A stretch of DNA of 64,000 bases from Metellina segmentata (Eukaryota; Arthropoda; Arachnida; Araneae; Tetragnathidae). The position numbers were made by a program, and so were the translations under genes. The DNA is taken from positions 70,314,998 through 70,378,997 of the forward strand of contig OX375876.1 of NCBI GenBank assembly GCA_947359465.1. Reading direction: 5' to 3'. Positions 13,127 through 23,571 of the stretch are shown here, in pieces; within the stretch, counting starts at the first letter, position 1; every line of letters begins with the position of its first letter. The notes beneath the pieces were generated by a model. It was given only the letters and a program-made list of their open reading frames with translations. It ran no database searches and was not told where the DNA came from.

Positions 13127-16100
13127 ATGGTAAAACGTTCCATTGAAAATGACCAGAGTGTGTCACAAATGCCGAATATGGTTTAGCTTCTTCTTCTAAA
13201 GGGATTTGCCAATAACCCTTTGTCAAATCTAGAACGCTGATGAAAGGAGCACTACCAATTTCAAATAGTAACTCGGTGGCCTGTTGCATTGGATAAGCAT
13301 CCGGGACAGTAAAACTGTTCAAAACTCGAAAGTCGACGCAAAGTCTTATACTTCCGTCCTTTTTGGCCACACAGACGACTGGGTGTGCCCACTCACTGTC
13401 ACTCTCTTCAATCAGTCCTTGTTCAAGTAACTCTTGGATTTGGCGATCCACCTCGGTTTGTAAGGCGATGGAAACCCGATAGGGATGCATTTTCTTTGGC
13501 ACACAATCTTTAGTTAGTTTGATTGAATGTCCATCAACTCTGGCTCGGCCAGGTCGTGCACTGAAAACTTCTCGAAACCCTTCCAAGGTCTGAACTAATT
13601 GGTGTCGCTGTTCTTCGCACAACGCCTCGGTAGTCTGGAACACATGACCCTTAATATCGTCTGCAGATTGACTCTTATTTCGAGTAGGGGCATAAAAGAT
13701 TTCCCCAAAGTCCTGATCTTGTTCGAAAATTAACCCCACCTGTTCAACTCGGGCTATATAAGGTCGTAGTTTGTTGAAATGCAGCTCTTTTCGGCTTTTA
13801 TCCTCCATCTCGACCAACGCAGAATGAGGTCGAGTTAACTGGATAATAGTTGCAGGTCCTGACCAGTTCTTCAGAAGTTTGTGACTAGAAGATGGAATAA
13901 GGATCAGTACCTTATCACCAACCTTGAAAGTCTTTTCTCTCGCTCTCAGATTATATTTAGATGTGTAATAGCCTTGTGCCTTTTCGGCATTCCCTGCGGC
14001 AATCTCGTGTGCCGTTTTCATCCTTTGACGAAGGTCTTCTAAGTATTTTTCAACAGAAGGAGATGCTCCTGTTGGAATTTCGGTTTCTCCTAACCAACTC
14101 TCCTTAATTAATTTTAATGGACCTGGAGGTAACCTTCCATACACCAACTGAAATGGCGATACTCCCGTGGTACTGTGAGGTACTTCTCTGTATGCGAATA
14201 GTAATAAAGGGAGATGAATATCCCATTGTCGACCATTTTCTTGTATGTTCTTACTGAGCATATCCTTCAGGGTTTTGTTCCATCTCTCCACGGCTCCCAT
14301 GCTTTCTGGATGCCCCGGAGTTGAAAATCTTGGTGACACCCCGATAACTTGCATGAAGCCCTTGGTGAGCTGTGCTGTGAAATTTGTCCCTTGATCGGTA
14401 CAGATAGTTTTAGGAAACCCCGTCTGGGAGAAAATCTTCATCAGGACGTCGCAAGTTGTTTTCGCAGTAATGTTCTTGACTGGTATAGCTTCCGCCCATC
14501 TCGTGCACAAATCCACAGCACAAACGATAAACTTGTGCCCTCTTGAGGATGGTGGCTCTAGGGGACCAATACAATCTACACTCCACACTTCAAAAGGATT
14601 TTCAGGTCTCACAATAGGTTGGATAGGAATTCTGTCATTGTAAGTGGTACCTCTACGTAGCTGGCAGACCTTGCAGCTTTCACAAAAATGTTTGACATCA
14701 ATCTTGATATTCGGCCAGTAAAAGGAATACTTTATCCGTTGTTTGGTTTTCTGTTCTCCTAAATGACCGGCCAATGGAATTTCGTGTGCCATTTTTAGGA
14801 CATAGGGCCTTTTAAATTTAGGCAAAACTACCTGCTGAATTTTCTCTCCTTCTACGATTTCTGAGTGTACCAATAACCCATCTTGCACTTCGAATGCATT
14901 TCTTCTATTTCTTGCTAATTCCCAAATATCCTTTAAACTTTCATCTTCCAATTGAAATTGCACGAACTCGTTCCGTTTCTCATTAACCCCAGAGTGATTT
15001 GCGGTGTCACTACGGGCCAAGGTAAGTTCGTTTAAGGACGAAACTGAATAAATTTCTCTAACTCGAGAAACCCCTTCTTGGCTAATAATATTGCCATAAA
15101 GTTCCACATTCGAGTTTAAAGCGTCATACGTTGAAACGCTTACGAGCATGTCGCTTACTAATTTTTCAGACACTGCACATGTCACTGGAATTTCTCCGTG
15201 TCGTCCGTCATTGATTTTCACATGGATAATCTTGAGAGGTGCCATTTCTGTCTCACCAAATGCGGATACAATTTTAATTTTTCCTTCCCCTTCATTTTGA
15301 GAATCCTCAATCAGATCAGCCCGGATGACTGAAATCTGCGCTCCAGAGTCGATAATACCGTCGAAGATATTATTACCGCTTTTTAAACTCACTATCTTGA
15401 GTTCATCAATACCTCTTTGGTATTCTACAGGCTTTGTGACTGGAACGGTCACTTTTGCCGTCAACATCGATGGAGGCTCCACCGTGTCTTCCCTTGCACA
15501 TGATGTTGTAGCGTCTTGGGCTCCAATATTGCTCACAACTGCTGAAGTTTGTCTTCTTCCTAGCTTAGGACATGCGTTTCTAAGATGCTGAAATGATCCG
15601 CAAGAATAACACTGAATCTTCTTCTTCCTTCCCGCTTCATTTTTCGGACTCGTATTACGTTGATGAGTACTCCTCCCGTGAAACTGTCCATATCTAGCAG
15701 GAAAATCGGAGTTCCTTTCTTGAAAGCGTCTTCTTTCTTGAAAATGTGAATTTCTTTCCTTATTTACAATATTTTCAGGTGAATGGAATTTCTTCTTGAA
15801 CCCTCGAACACTTTCGTATTTGTCAAGGAGTTCCGCTAGAGTAGTAGGAGATTTTATTGTGCTCCACTCATCGACAAAATGCTCTCGCATTTCCGGAGGT
15901 ACCTTACGTTTGAATTGGTCCGTAATTACCAGATGCTTTAACGTTTCGAAATCCGCAACCTCAAGACCTTGAATCCATTCTTCAAAATAATTTGTCAATT
16001 CAAAGGCAAAATCCTTCCACGATTTATCTTCAGTCCGCTTGAGCTGGACAAATTTCAATCGGAAGGTTTCTGGGCTTAGTTTAAACCTTTTTAGCAATAA

Positions 16101-16196
16101 CCCTTTCACGTGGCTGTAGTCATATGCGACAGCCGCTTCTTCTCTAGCAATTAACTGAGTAATGTCATAGGGTAATAAACCCAAAAGCTGTGACAC
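13071..16196 (-). pseudogene. gag C-terminal half, protease, integrase and start of RT in one frame
   Basis: A 1041-codon frame without a stop. Residues 1-135 are the C-terminal capsid-like region of gag. Residues 196-209 are a CCHC knuckle (C-X2-C-X4-H-X4-C) for RNA packaging. Protease is around residue 283 (DSGA). The integrase zinc domain has H471, H478, C505, C508; the integrase core has D541, D601 and E637, spacing 35. A GPY/F-like C-terminal segment spans about 755-815. RT begins near 860 with EEQRHQLVQTLEGFREVFS, then KKDGSIRLCVDFRVLN and the first catalytic Asp D990, breaking off after LPFGLKNAG. So integrase (about 14,786-13,750) precedes RT (about 13,610 onward). The frame's first codon is GTG inside gag, so translation really starts upstream at 16708. 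Confidence 0.93.
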
Positions 16197-16708
16197 CCAG
16201 TCCTCCCTTTTTTTATGTGAGCATGTTCTGCCTGCCTCTCAAAAAGAACCAGATATAGACTGATGTCTCCTTCTTTAGGATCGAACTTCTGCATCACTCT
16301 TTGTAAATCGTAGATGTGCTTAGAGTTGCTCGAATTCCCTTCATTTGATGTTTCTGTATTGTGACGGCCTTCCATTTCGAGCCTTAGCTTTTCTAACTCG
16401 AAATTAGAACGTTTCTCGAGTTCCATCACAAAACGTCTTTCTTCAGACTCAGCAGCGATGCGCTTTTGCTCAGTCTCAGCAGCGAGGCGCTTTTCCTTAC
16501 TTTCAGCCAAGAAACGCCTTTCCTCGGCATTTTTCCGATCTGTTATGATACTGTTTAAAAGATTTTCGGTAAACTCCTGTTCATATTCTTCGCTGTTCAA
16601 TATTGAGTTCTTTAAATCGATGATTTTGTGTTGCGGCAACACATCTAACCCCAATTCATCTGCCAACACCTTCAAATCCTCCTTCCTTGCTTTCGCGAGA
16701 TACGCCAT
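16151..16708 (-). pseudogene. gag N-terminal half
   Basis: The ATG at 16708 (MAYLAKARKEDLK) starts a 185-codon frame. It has an N-terminal helical segment similar to a SAP-like fold (KVLADELGL), then a long charged coiled-coil stretch with repeated AEERRFLAESKE-type units (residues about 56-110). Next comes a capsid-like start (QKFDPKEGDISLYLVLFERQAEHA). Similarity to gag continues in a different frame from about 16,205 downward (SQLLGLLPYDITQLI), so a one-base change at the T7 run 16208-16214 ended this frame early. Gag forms the particle that packages the RNA. The shift lies inside a conserved capsid segment, so it is unlikely to be a programmed gag-pol frameshift. Confidence 0.85.
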
Positions 16709-17302
16709 CCCAAACGAATTTAACTCAGGAATTAAATTTACGCCACAGAATGCAGAAATAAAAAAAATGAAAAGGTTGGAAACCTCACTCTAAATAGTCT
16801 AAAATTATGATTTATATTAACTTTACGCCTTAGCGACAAGCATTCGCAGAAATCCCCGTTTTCCAAAACGAAATAGTTATTCTCTAACCCAATAACACAA
16901 AAAGTATCTAGTTCTGATGAACTGTTTCACAATTAACCATTAATCTAATTAACACCTGGTGTGCTAGTCAATATTTGCATATATTAATACAATAGTACAC
17001 ATAAATAGCATTTACATACATGCATTACCGAAACGAAAGTAGCTATTCTTTTTAAAACCAAAACGCAACAGTTATCTAGTTCTGATGAACCTTTTCCCAA
17101 TAAACCATTGAACTAATTAACACATGGTGTGCTAAATAAAATTTGCACTGTGGTGCACATAACACGTAAGTGTTCTAAACAAAATGAATAGCATTAGATT
17201 TCAACAAAGTCTACTTTCGCTCCGTAATTGTGTGGGAGTTGCATGAATTTAAAAAAATTAAAACTCAGGATGAGCTCTCACCTTCATTTCCAGGGTTTGA
17301 CG
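16709..17302 (-). other. 5' leader of the Gmr1-like element with a tandem duplication
   Basis: This is non-coding sequence between the primer-binding site and the gag ATG. Two diverged copies of a block of about 150 bp lie side by side (about 16,861-17,000 and 17,030-17,170). Both contain ATCTAGTTCTGATGAAC, ACCATT-AACTAATTAACAC and GGTGTGCTA. A packaging or insulator-like function is possible but cannot be shown here. Confidence 0.7.
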
Positions 17303-17320
17303 ATCCTACCGACTGCGCCA
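17303..17320 (-). other. Primer-binding site, tRNA-Ser
   Basis: On the minus strand, immediately inside the 5' LTR, TGGCGCAGTCGGTAGGAT is complementary over 18 bases to the 3' end of arthropod tRNA-Ser including CCA (ATCCTACCGACTGCG-CCA). Minus-strand cDNA synthesis would be primed here. The tRNA match relies on my recollection of the insect tRNA-Ser sequence. Confidence 0.85.
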
Positions 17321-17761
17321 GTAGTGGTCCGAGGCCGATGGTTGTTGATGAACTCCGTCGTGAAAGTTTAGTAAAAGACTCAAAAGACACAGAGTCAAAA
17401 TTCTATATTTGGAGTATATTTTACTAAATTTAATCGATCGTCACGTAAGTTACATGTAGTATAAAGTAGCAATTACATTTGGATAGGCATTCAAAAGTGT
17501 AACTTTCCTCCCACCGGCTGTATAAAATCTTTACTTGATCTCTTGTTCTAAAAATGGATTTTATCTTTTAGTTGTCTCGGTAACTATTTATTGCTCTGAC
17601 TTTTTAATTGGCTTTTGCCGCACTTCCTCGGCTTGAAATCTTGTGGACGTTTCTTTTAATTGAAAAAGCTTTGTTCTTAGGTTGCCAGCTTGGCGTTTTC
17701 TATGTAGGGTTGCCAACTTGGCGTTTCACTTCTTGTAAGATGCGAGATGGCGAACCTTACA
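17321..17761 (-). repeat. 5' LTR of the Gmr1-like element
   Basis: Near-identical partner of 11497-11937. Its inner end abuts the tRNA-Ser primer-binding site, which fixes the element's orientation as minus. It would carry the promoter, but no convincing TATA or initiator could be singled out. Confidence 0.92.
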
Positions 17762-18218
17762 GACACAGTCATTTATCTAAATTATTCCAGGACGGCAATT
17801 GAATAGATTGGCATCCATACTCCCCGGATCTCAATCCATGCAACTTCTTTCTCTGGGGCTATTTGAAGGACAAACTCTAGAGTATCTGTGAGGCATGTGT
17901 ATCCATTTTAGAGCACACATTGTGGCATTGGCTGCAAACTTCTTTCGTTTAGGTCAAGTGATTGCGGGGCCATTTTTAATCGATTGTAATGTAAATTGAC
18001 GCCTGTTTACAAATTACAATTTAAACACTATTTAAAGGGTAAAGTAATCACTATTACAGTGCCAACTATTTTCCAAAGTTGTAACTAATCTTGACAACCA
18101 ATCTATTTCAAATTCCAGGCCTGCTCATAAAACGTACCACTTGTTTCATCTTTTCTATGTATCACTGTGTCGTAGTTATTTCATTTTATATTTAGGGAGT
18201 TCTTTCTGAAACACCCGG

Positions 18219-20803
18219 TATCACGCTTCTTGATAATTTTGAAAAGCGATTTTATCAATGGTTGAAAAACTTACTTATTAGAAATAAACCGGCACCAATT
18301 ATGCACTAAATTATGTGTTTTTTTAAGAATGTATATCCTATGTGCGTGCGTCACAAATATTTTTAAAATAATTATAATACTTGTACTAAATGCGATTTAA
18401 TGATGTTTCAAAACAGAAATCTCAGCTCGATCACTCTTTCAAGACACCCAACATCTTTCAAGACCCAATCAAGTTTGTGTTTGGTTTGTTGCTCTATGCC
18501 CTTTTTCTAGTAAAGCTCGGGTCTTTCCTTTTGGGTTTAATCCCAGACCGTAGTTAATACCCAGTTGTGTTGCTCCAGTGTGATGTAAATTCAACTACTT
18601 AGGGCGAACTACTTAGGCTACTATAGGGCGAATTAGACTAGGACTCACTACAGTTTACGATAATTGCTTGAGTCGAGGACATAGTTCTTATGCCTAACAA
18701 AATATATGTTATCTGTAAGGGAAAATATACAACATCAAAAGTTTGACTACCATAGACAAAAGAAATGTGAAAGTACTCGTCGATAACCATTTTGGTAGGG
18801 TAGAACGTCCATCGTAATCAGAAGTGAAGATTCAATAATTTCAAGGAAGAAGATGTTTACGCTCCACCTAAATGGCTATTGACAAGTTTTTGATAGATTT
18901 TAATACTTATTTCGTCATATTTTGTTCTTAGATTTTTATCACCTTTATTATGTATATAAGTTTGACTAAGGCTTCATATGTTCATCTATTTTCACTACTG
19001 TTCATTAACCAAACATTCGTCAGACCAGGTTACAGCTAAAAAAGAATGATTTAACCGAATGGGAGTTATTCAGCTCGACATAATGAGCGTTTATTGTATT
19101 TATAATTAGAATGTATGAACAGTAGCACTAAAAATGCCTAAAGATTTTTGTTAAATTTATTAAATTCAATAAAGCTTCATTTAACGAAACAAACATTGAA
19201 AATTTTTTTTAAGTCAAGTCAATTTATGTTCTTTATATCATTCATAATACATTACCTTTCGTATGAAAATTTGTTACTTGATTTCACCACGACCCTAAAA
19301 ATAAAAGTAGCCGCTTATATAATCAATATTTTAGATACGACCTTCATTTCAATTTGACTGATTTTAGAGTTCATTCAGATTCGCCTTTTTATGACCTCAT
19401 AGATTAAATTGAAGTAGAATTACTCTCAAAACAAAAGTAATTTTTAAATTCAAACGAATATAAATAAATTTACTAATTGACTGTTTAAATCAGCTTAAGG
19501 GGTATTTTAAATAATGCAGTTACTAGTTCTGGAAATGTTTAAAGAAGTTTTTTGTCTATAATCTATTATTTACGCCATTTAAAGAATAAATGAGGATAAA
19601 CTAATTTCAGTTACGTTAATTGATAGGCTCTATTTAATTAATTAGTTTCGGACAAAAATGTGAATTAATGTTTTTTAAATTTAAATAATGATTCAAAAGA
19701 TTCTAAGTGTAAACATTTACTATTCTAAACAGCTAAGTGCATGTTATTTAGGAAACTAAAAATAGAATAACTAGTAACAGTCTTCTGAAGACAAAGAAAC
19801 TGACAAAATAGTGTCTCCGGTATTAAAATAATTATTTCACTCCATATAATTGCAGTAGTATCACTTTGAAAGATAAAAACATCTTTTACTTTACAGTAAC
19901 AGTTTTAAAAGTGTTAAATTGCTTTTTACGAAACTATTTAAATCGTTGCTGCTCTTAAGTGGTGTTTGCTGCCTAGTGGTGTTTTTAATGAAAACTGTTA
20001 AGGTTTTCGCACCATCCTTTCATCTGAATCCATTACGTGAATTAAAAAACAAAAATTGCTTCGTTTTTCCCATCTTACTTTTCTGCATAGTCCACCACCG
20101 ATCTTTTAGTTCAGGTTTTAAACTTTTAGAGAAGAAATTGAATAAAAACAAGATGCACAAAACAGATTACTGCCACTTTTAGTGTTATGTGTGAATAAAC
20201 TAAGATTAGTTCTTTGTTCCAATTATAAAATTGCTGACAGAATAATGATAACTTTTTTAGACTTCAAACCAAGACTAAAATCAAATTTAATAAAAATATT
20301 GTGAAAGTGTGAATTTGTTCAGTAATTTAATTTTTACTAAACGCGTGCGGGGTTTTTTCAATTTTTACTAGCGTACATGTAAACGTAATTGTGGCTTGAT
20401 ATAATATTCATTAAGCACGTAAAAGTATGACTCTAACGAATGTATTTTTAATAATTACTTGCAAACTCTTACCACGGTAGGTAATGGGTATGAAAAATTA
20501 ATTTCAAATTAGGAAATACTTTTAGAAATGTAAAGATAATTTATCTGCATTCTTTGTAGTTTTAAGCAGTGCCTAGACGATCAATATTATTATCAATGAA
20601 AAAAAGGTTTCGATTGATAGATGGTCAATCTCATTCGTTCATTTTTCTTCGGAAGGGCATTATGTGTTTCATTTTTGAGTCTCAAAATGATTTCAAATTC
20701 AGATTTGGTCTTTCTTGCCTTGACTTTGGCTGCCTGCAGTCGGAAGAAATAAAAGATGCTTTGTTGTACAGACTTGAAAATTGAATACCTCTATAACTGT
20801 ACA
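18219..20803. other. AT-rich stretch with a SINE tail
   Basis: Apart from the SINE 3' fragment at 18,519-18,600 and a small tandem phrase near 18,600-18,650 (CTACTTAGG, CTATAGGGCGAA), nothing is recognised. Confidence 0.4.
18519..18600 (+). repeat. SINE 3' fragment (GTGTTGCTCCAGT family)
   Basis: It matches the 3' body of the SINEs at 29,586-29,690 and 48,230-48,300: CTTTCC, a TAATCCCAGACCGT phrase, then GTTGTGTTGCTCCAGTGTGA. The tRNA-like head and core are absent, as in a 5'-truncated insertion. Confidence 0.7.
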
Positions 20804-21118
20804 CATAATGTGACAAGTTGAAAAGCAACAAATAATACAGAATAGAAATATTTCCAGCATAGTGAATTGTGAGGGATCACGTAGCCACAGTGATTGAATA
20901 TGGGTTAAGTGGACTTACTGGTCTTTGGCTCTGTAGCATTGTCCTCATCTCAGCGTGCCCTACATTATCTACACACCAGCGCCCAAGACCAAATACAAGT
21001 GCCAGCAAGTCCCTCATACCATATTCAATCACAATGTCTGGTTGACCCCTCCGATCTTCCTATGCTGCAAGTTTTTTCGTTTCGCATTGCTTGTTACTTT
21101 TCAACTTGTCACACTATG
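20804..21118. repeat. Foldback (imperfect palindrome) repeat
   Basis: The left arm from CATAATGTGACAAGTTG pairs with the right arm ending CAACTTGTCACACTATG. The pairing resumes further in (GTGATTGAATATGG at about 20,891-20,904 against CCATATTCAATCAC at about 21,019-21,032; AGTGGACTTACTGG against CCAGCAAGTCC). The whole 315 bp could fold into one long imperfect hairpin around a short loop. No clear target duplication flanks it. It could be a foldback MITE or the fused inverted ends of a DNA transposon. Confidence 0.75.
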
Positions 21119-21868
21119 GTGACGATTATTATTATTAAAAACCGTATAATGAGGTTTTATAGTTAAGTGCACATTTTTAAGAACTAGTTAAACATAAATT
21201 TATCTGCGCTTTTTTCAATTTTAAAATATTTTCGACTGCAGATATTCTATAATTGGGTTGAGTGTTAAAATTTTGGCATCATGATGCAAGTTGATTTCTG
21301 TGTGATTCGCGTTTTCAATTAATTTGAGTTTTACTTTCATGTTTTTCAACGTTTAGGTTTACCATTATATGTTAAGTTCCCTAAATCCATTTTTACTATA
21401 TTTAAAGCAAAAGTTTCCTTTTATAAGAATACGTTTATTTTATTCATAATCACCCAGAAGCCTACATGCACTTAGTGTACTGCATTTCAAAATAAGCAAC
21501 TTTGTACTTCATTGAAAACCTAAAATTCAAACGAATGTGATTAGATAAAACCAACTGAAACTAACTTTCCTCTTATACTTATAGAAAACAATATTTTTGG
21601 ACTAAACCTTTTCGGTTAAGGGAATTATGTAAAATTGAAAGAATTATTTTAATTTGAAATGTTGTGCAACAGTTAAAAATGAAGAATACTGTTAAAAAAT
21701 ATGAAATATGACTTTTTAATGGACAGTCATTCGAGTAGCATAGTGAATTATTAAATATTTGTCAGATAGTTAAACTAACGTCTCACCGTAGAAACATAAC
21801 GGGGTAATGGTGGTGCTCCTTGATAAATCCGATTAAACTATTTCTTACAGAATTTCAAAAATCAAAAC
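21119..21868. other. AT-rich stretch, nothing recognised
   Basis: No coding region or repeat boundary is visible. The last 8 bases (21861-21868, ATCAAAAC) are the left target duplication of the neighbouring MITE. Confidence 0.4.
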
Positions 21869-22684
21869 GGAACAGCTACACTCTACGTTTATGAGCGATG
21901 GCAACTGCCTTGGCGATTTTTTTGGCGCACTTCTAAAGTCGCCAAGGAAAAAATTATTTCCTAACTATTTTTCTGTCATAATTTTTAATCTTTTTACAAC
22001 ACACTTCTTAAACACATTTCAGAAAGTTTTAAAAAGTATATATATTTTTAAATCTTTCACAAATAGTAAGTTTAAGCACATATCAAAACACATTTGTGAA
22101 CCAGCAGAGAAACTAAGCTACGAATGTTAGGTAAGAATACCCTGAAACTTATCAATTACACTAAATGCAGTGGGCATGTTGAAAAAGAAAAAGATCTACA
22201 AAAGAAAAAAAGCAAGAAATAATACAACCGGATAACATCAGAATTCTTTCGTAAAAACATAATGAAAACGAAAATGGTCAAAAAAACAAAACTCTTAATC
22301 CTTTTGTGAAAACTATTATAATAAAATAAAAATTCCACAACTGTCAAAATACAAATATATGGACCAATGGCATCACCGAAAACGATTTAAAAGCACCAAT
22401 GCAATCAAAGAATATTTTAAAAACAAAATAACCAATGGAAGGAAAGAAAAAATTTCAAACAAATTAATGAAATCAAACGATTTTAACTGATTTTCGATGA
22501 ACTTTCTAGAATATTCAAAATGAAAATTGAAAGTTTCCGTTTGCCTAGGTTGCCATGATAACCACAACAACCGTAACGAAAAATGGTTTGCCTTAATTTA
22601 TCGTAACTCCCTACTAGAAGTGCGCCAAAAAAAAAAATCGCCAAACCGTTGCCATCACTCATAAACGTAGAGTGTAGCTGTACC
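21869..22684. mobile_element. 816-bp MITE with 8-bp target duplication (Merlin-like?)
   Basis: Termini GGAACAGCTACACTCTACG and, reversed from the right, GGTACAGCTACACTCTACG extend into inverted repeats of about 65-70 bp (both reach TTATGAG-GATGGCAAC and TTTTTGGCGCACTTCTA). Perfect 8-bp duplications ATCAAAAC flank it at 21861-21868 and 22685-22692. There is no internal transposase frame, so it is non-autonomous. An 8-bp duplication fits hAT, P or Merlin. The GG start is typical of Merlin rather than the CAG of hAT, so Merlin is my preferred but unproven call. Confidence 0.85.
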
Positions 22685-23571
22685 ATCAAAACTATCAGAT
22701 CACTTTTAATCATGGAACAATAATTATTTTAATGTATGTCAATATAAATCTATTTTGCTGTCGATGTACAGAATTCTAATTTAAATTATCCAAACATTCT
22801 GCCCACAGAAAATCCCTTCCTACACAGAAATTCCGATGGTGAAATTGGCTGAAATAAAGCTACACTTAGATGAATGAATCTCAGTGCATTAAACACACAA
22901 CGATGCAATCTTTTCCCTAAAAGAAAGCATGCCAACGAATTTAATGCAAAAACTTCCGCCGGCATCAAAGTTGAGTCATTCCATGTAATTATTTTACGAA
23001 AAGCAATCTTCTTCGTATTAATAACCGGCCCTTGTCGGCTCAATTCATTTTTGCCCTCTTTTGTGAAATGACTTAACGTTGCTGTACCTGCAAGTGACGT
23101 TTGGGGTAAAAACAGAAGGGTTAATTACTTTCCTGGATTATGAATGGGCCCGTAATTATTACAAAGCAATCTATCATAATTTTTAAAAATAAATTTGCAA
23201 GTTATTTGTTCTCCAGTAAATAAATTTTGCGAATTAAAACACTATTCGCTTGGATTGGTAACGTTCTGAAAATATTTTATAACAATTGCACAAGTTTCTT
23301 TACAGGTCCATCTTCTAAAACTGTAATTTTCTTGTTAATAGTGGTAAACTACTTTATATTAATCAAATAATATATATATATATATATATATACATATAAA
23401 ATGGAGCTAAGTTCTCTGTCACACACAAATGGTGTGTTACTTTTACAACGCAACACAAAATGCTTGAATCATGTATTGGTTGCAATAATACCAGCAAAAG
23501 TTTTGTCTAAGAAAGTGAAAACTATCTAGAAGTGATGTAGGGACGACTCTAGTTTGCGGAAAGTACATATA
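22685..23571. other. AT-rich stretch with a TA microsatellite
   Basis: A TA dinucleotide run lies near 23,370-23,394. No coding region is recognised. Confidence 0.4.

Larger units (their letters stand above)
11497..17761 (-). mobile_element. LTR retrotransposon, Ty3/Gypsy with Gmr1-type domain order
   Basis: Two direct repeats of 441 bp (11497-11937 and 17321-17761) bound a minus-strand element of about 6.27 kb. They differ at one position that I can see (CTATTGTT versus CTCTTGTT). Target duplication is GACACA, or GACAC with the LTR edge moved by one base, at 11491-11496 and 17762-17767, inside a mariner copy. The primer-binding site complements the tRNA-Ser 3' end. Domain order on the minus strand is gag, zinc knuckle, protease, integrase, RT, RNase H; RNase H stops at 12228, about 290 bp from the 3' LTR, leaving no room for a second integrase. 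RT is of Gypsy type (LPFGLKNA, YIDD), yet integrase precedes RT as in Ty1/Copia. That combination defines the Gmr1 group. Three single-base frame breaks interrupt it, all in short homopolymer runs. Confidence 0.92.
11380..17890 (+). pseudogene. mariner-type transposase C-terminal fragment, interrupted
   Basis: Left of the LTR element (about 11,395-11,496) the plus strand reads DTSWFMKDGARTHHIS, matching the second catalytic Asp region (HDGAPAH-like) of mariner-family transposases. Right of it (about 17,768-17,880) the reading continues with HPYSPDLNPCNFFLWGYLKD, the region that carries the third catalytic residue. The two halves flank the retrotransposon exactly, so one coding segment was split by the insertion. 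Stops are present on both sides and the N-terminal DNA-binding half is missing. The SPDLNP-FFLWGYLK wording resembles the rosa-like transposase at 56,981-58,053 more than classical Tc1 (SPDLNPIENLW). Confidence 0.75.
11097..18218 (+). mobile_element. mariner-type DNA transposon, split by an LTR retrotransposon
   Basis: The left end (CCGAGTGTTGCAAAAAGG from 11097) and the reverse complement of the right end (CCGGGTGTTTCAGAAAG, ending 18218) are imperfect inverted repeats. They align over roughly 150 bp, sharing for example ATGAAACAAGTGG and AAATTAGTTACAA. TA lies on both outer sides (11095-11096 and 18219-18220), the target duplication of the Tc1/mariner superfamily. The element proper is only about 850 bp once the inserted retrotransposon (11497-17761 plus one target repeat) is subtracted. 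Its internal sequence encodes a decayed transposase C-terminus on the plus strand. It is an internally deleted copy that was already inactive or non-autonomous when the LTR element landed in it. Confidence 0.8.

Noticed and set aside
16195..16215. Programmed gag-pol frameshift at the A7 run (minus strand)
   Set aside because: The shift falls within conserved capsid sequence, well before the zinc knuckle and protease, and two other homopolymer breaks occur downstream in pol, so an ordinary indel is more likely.
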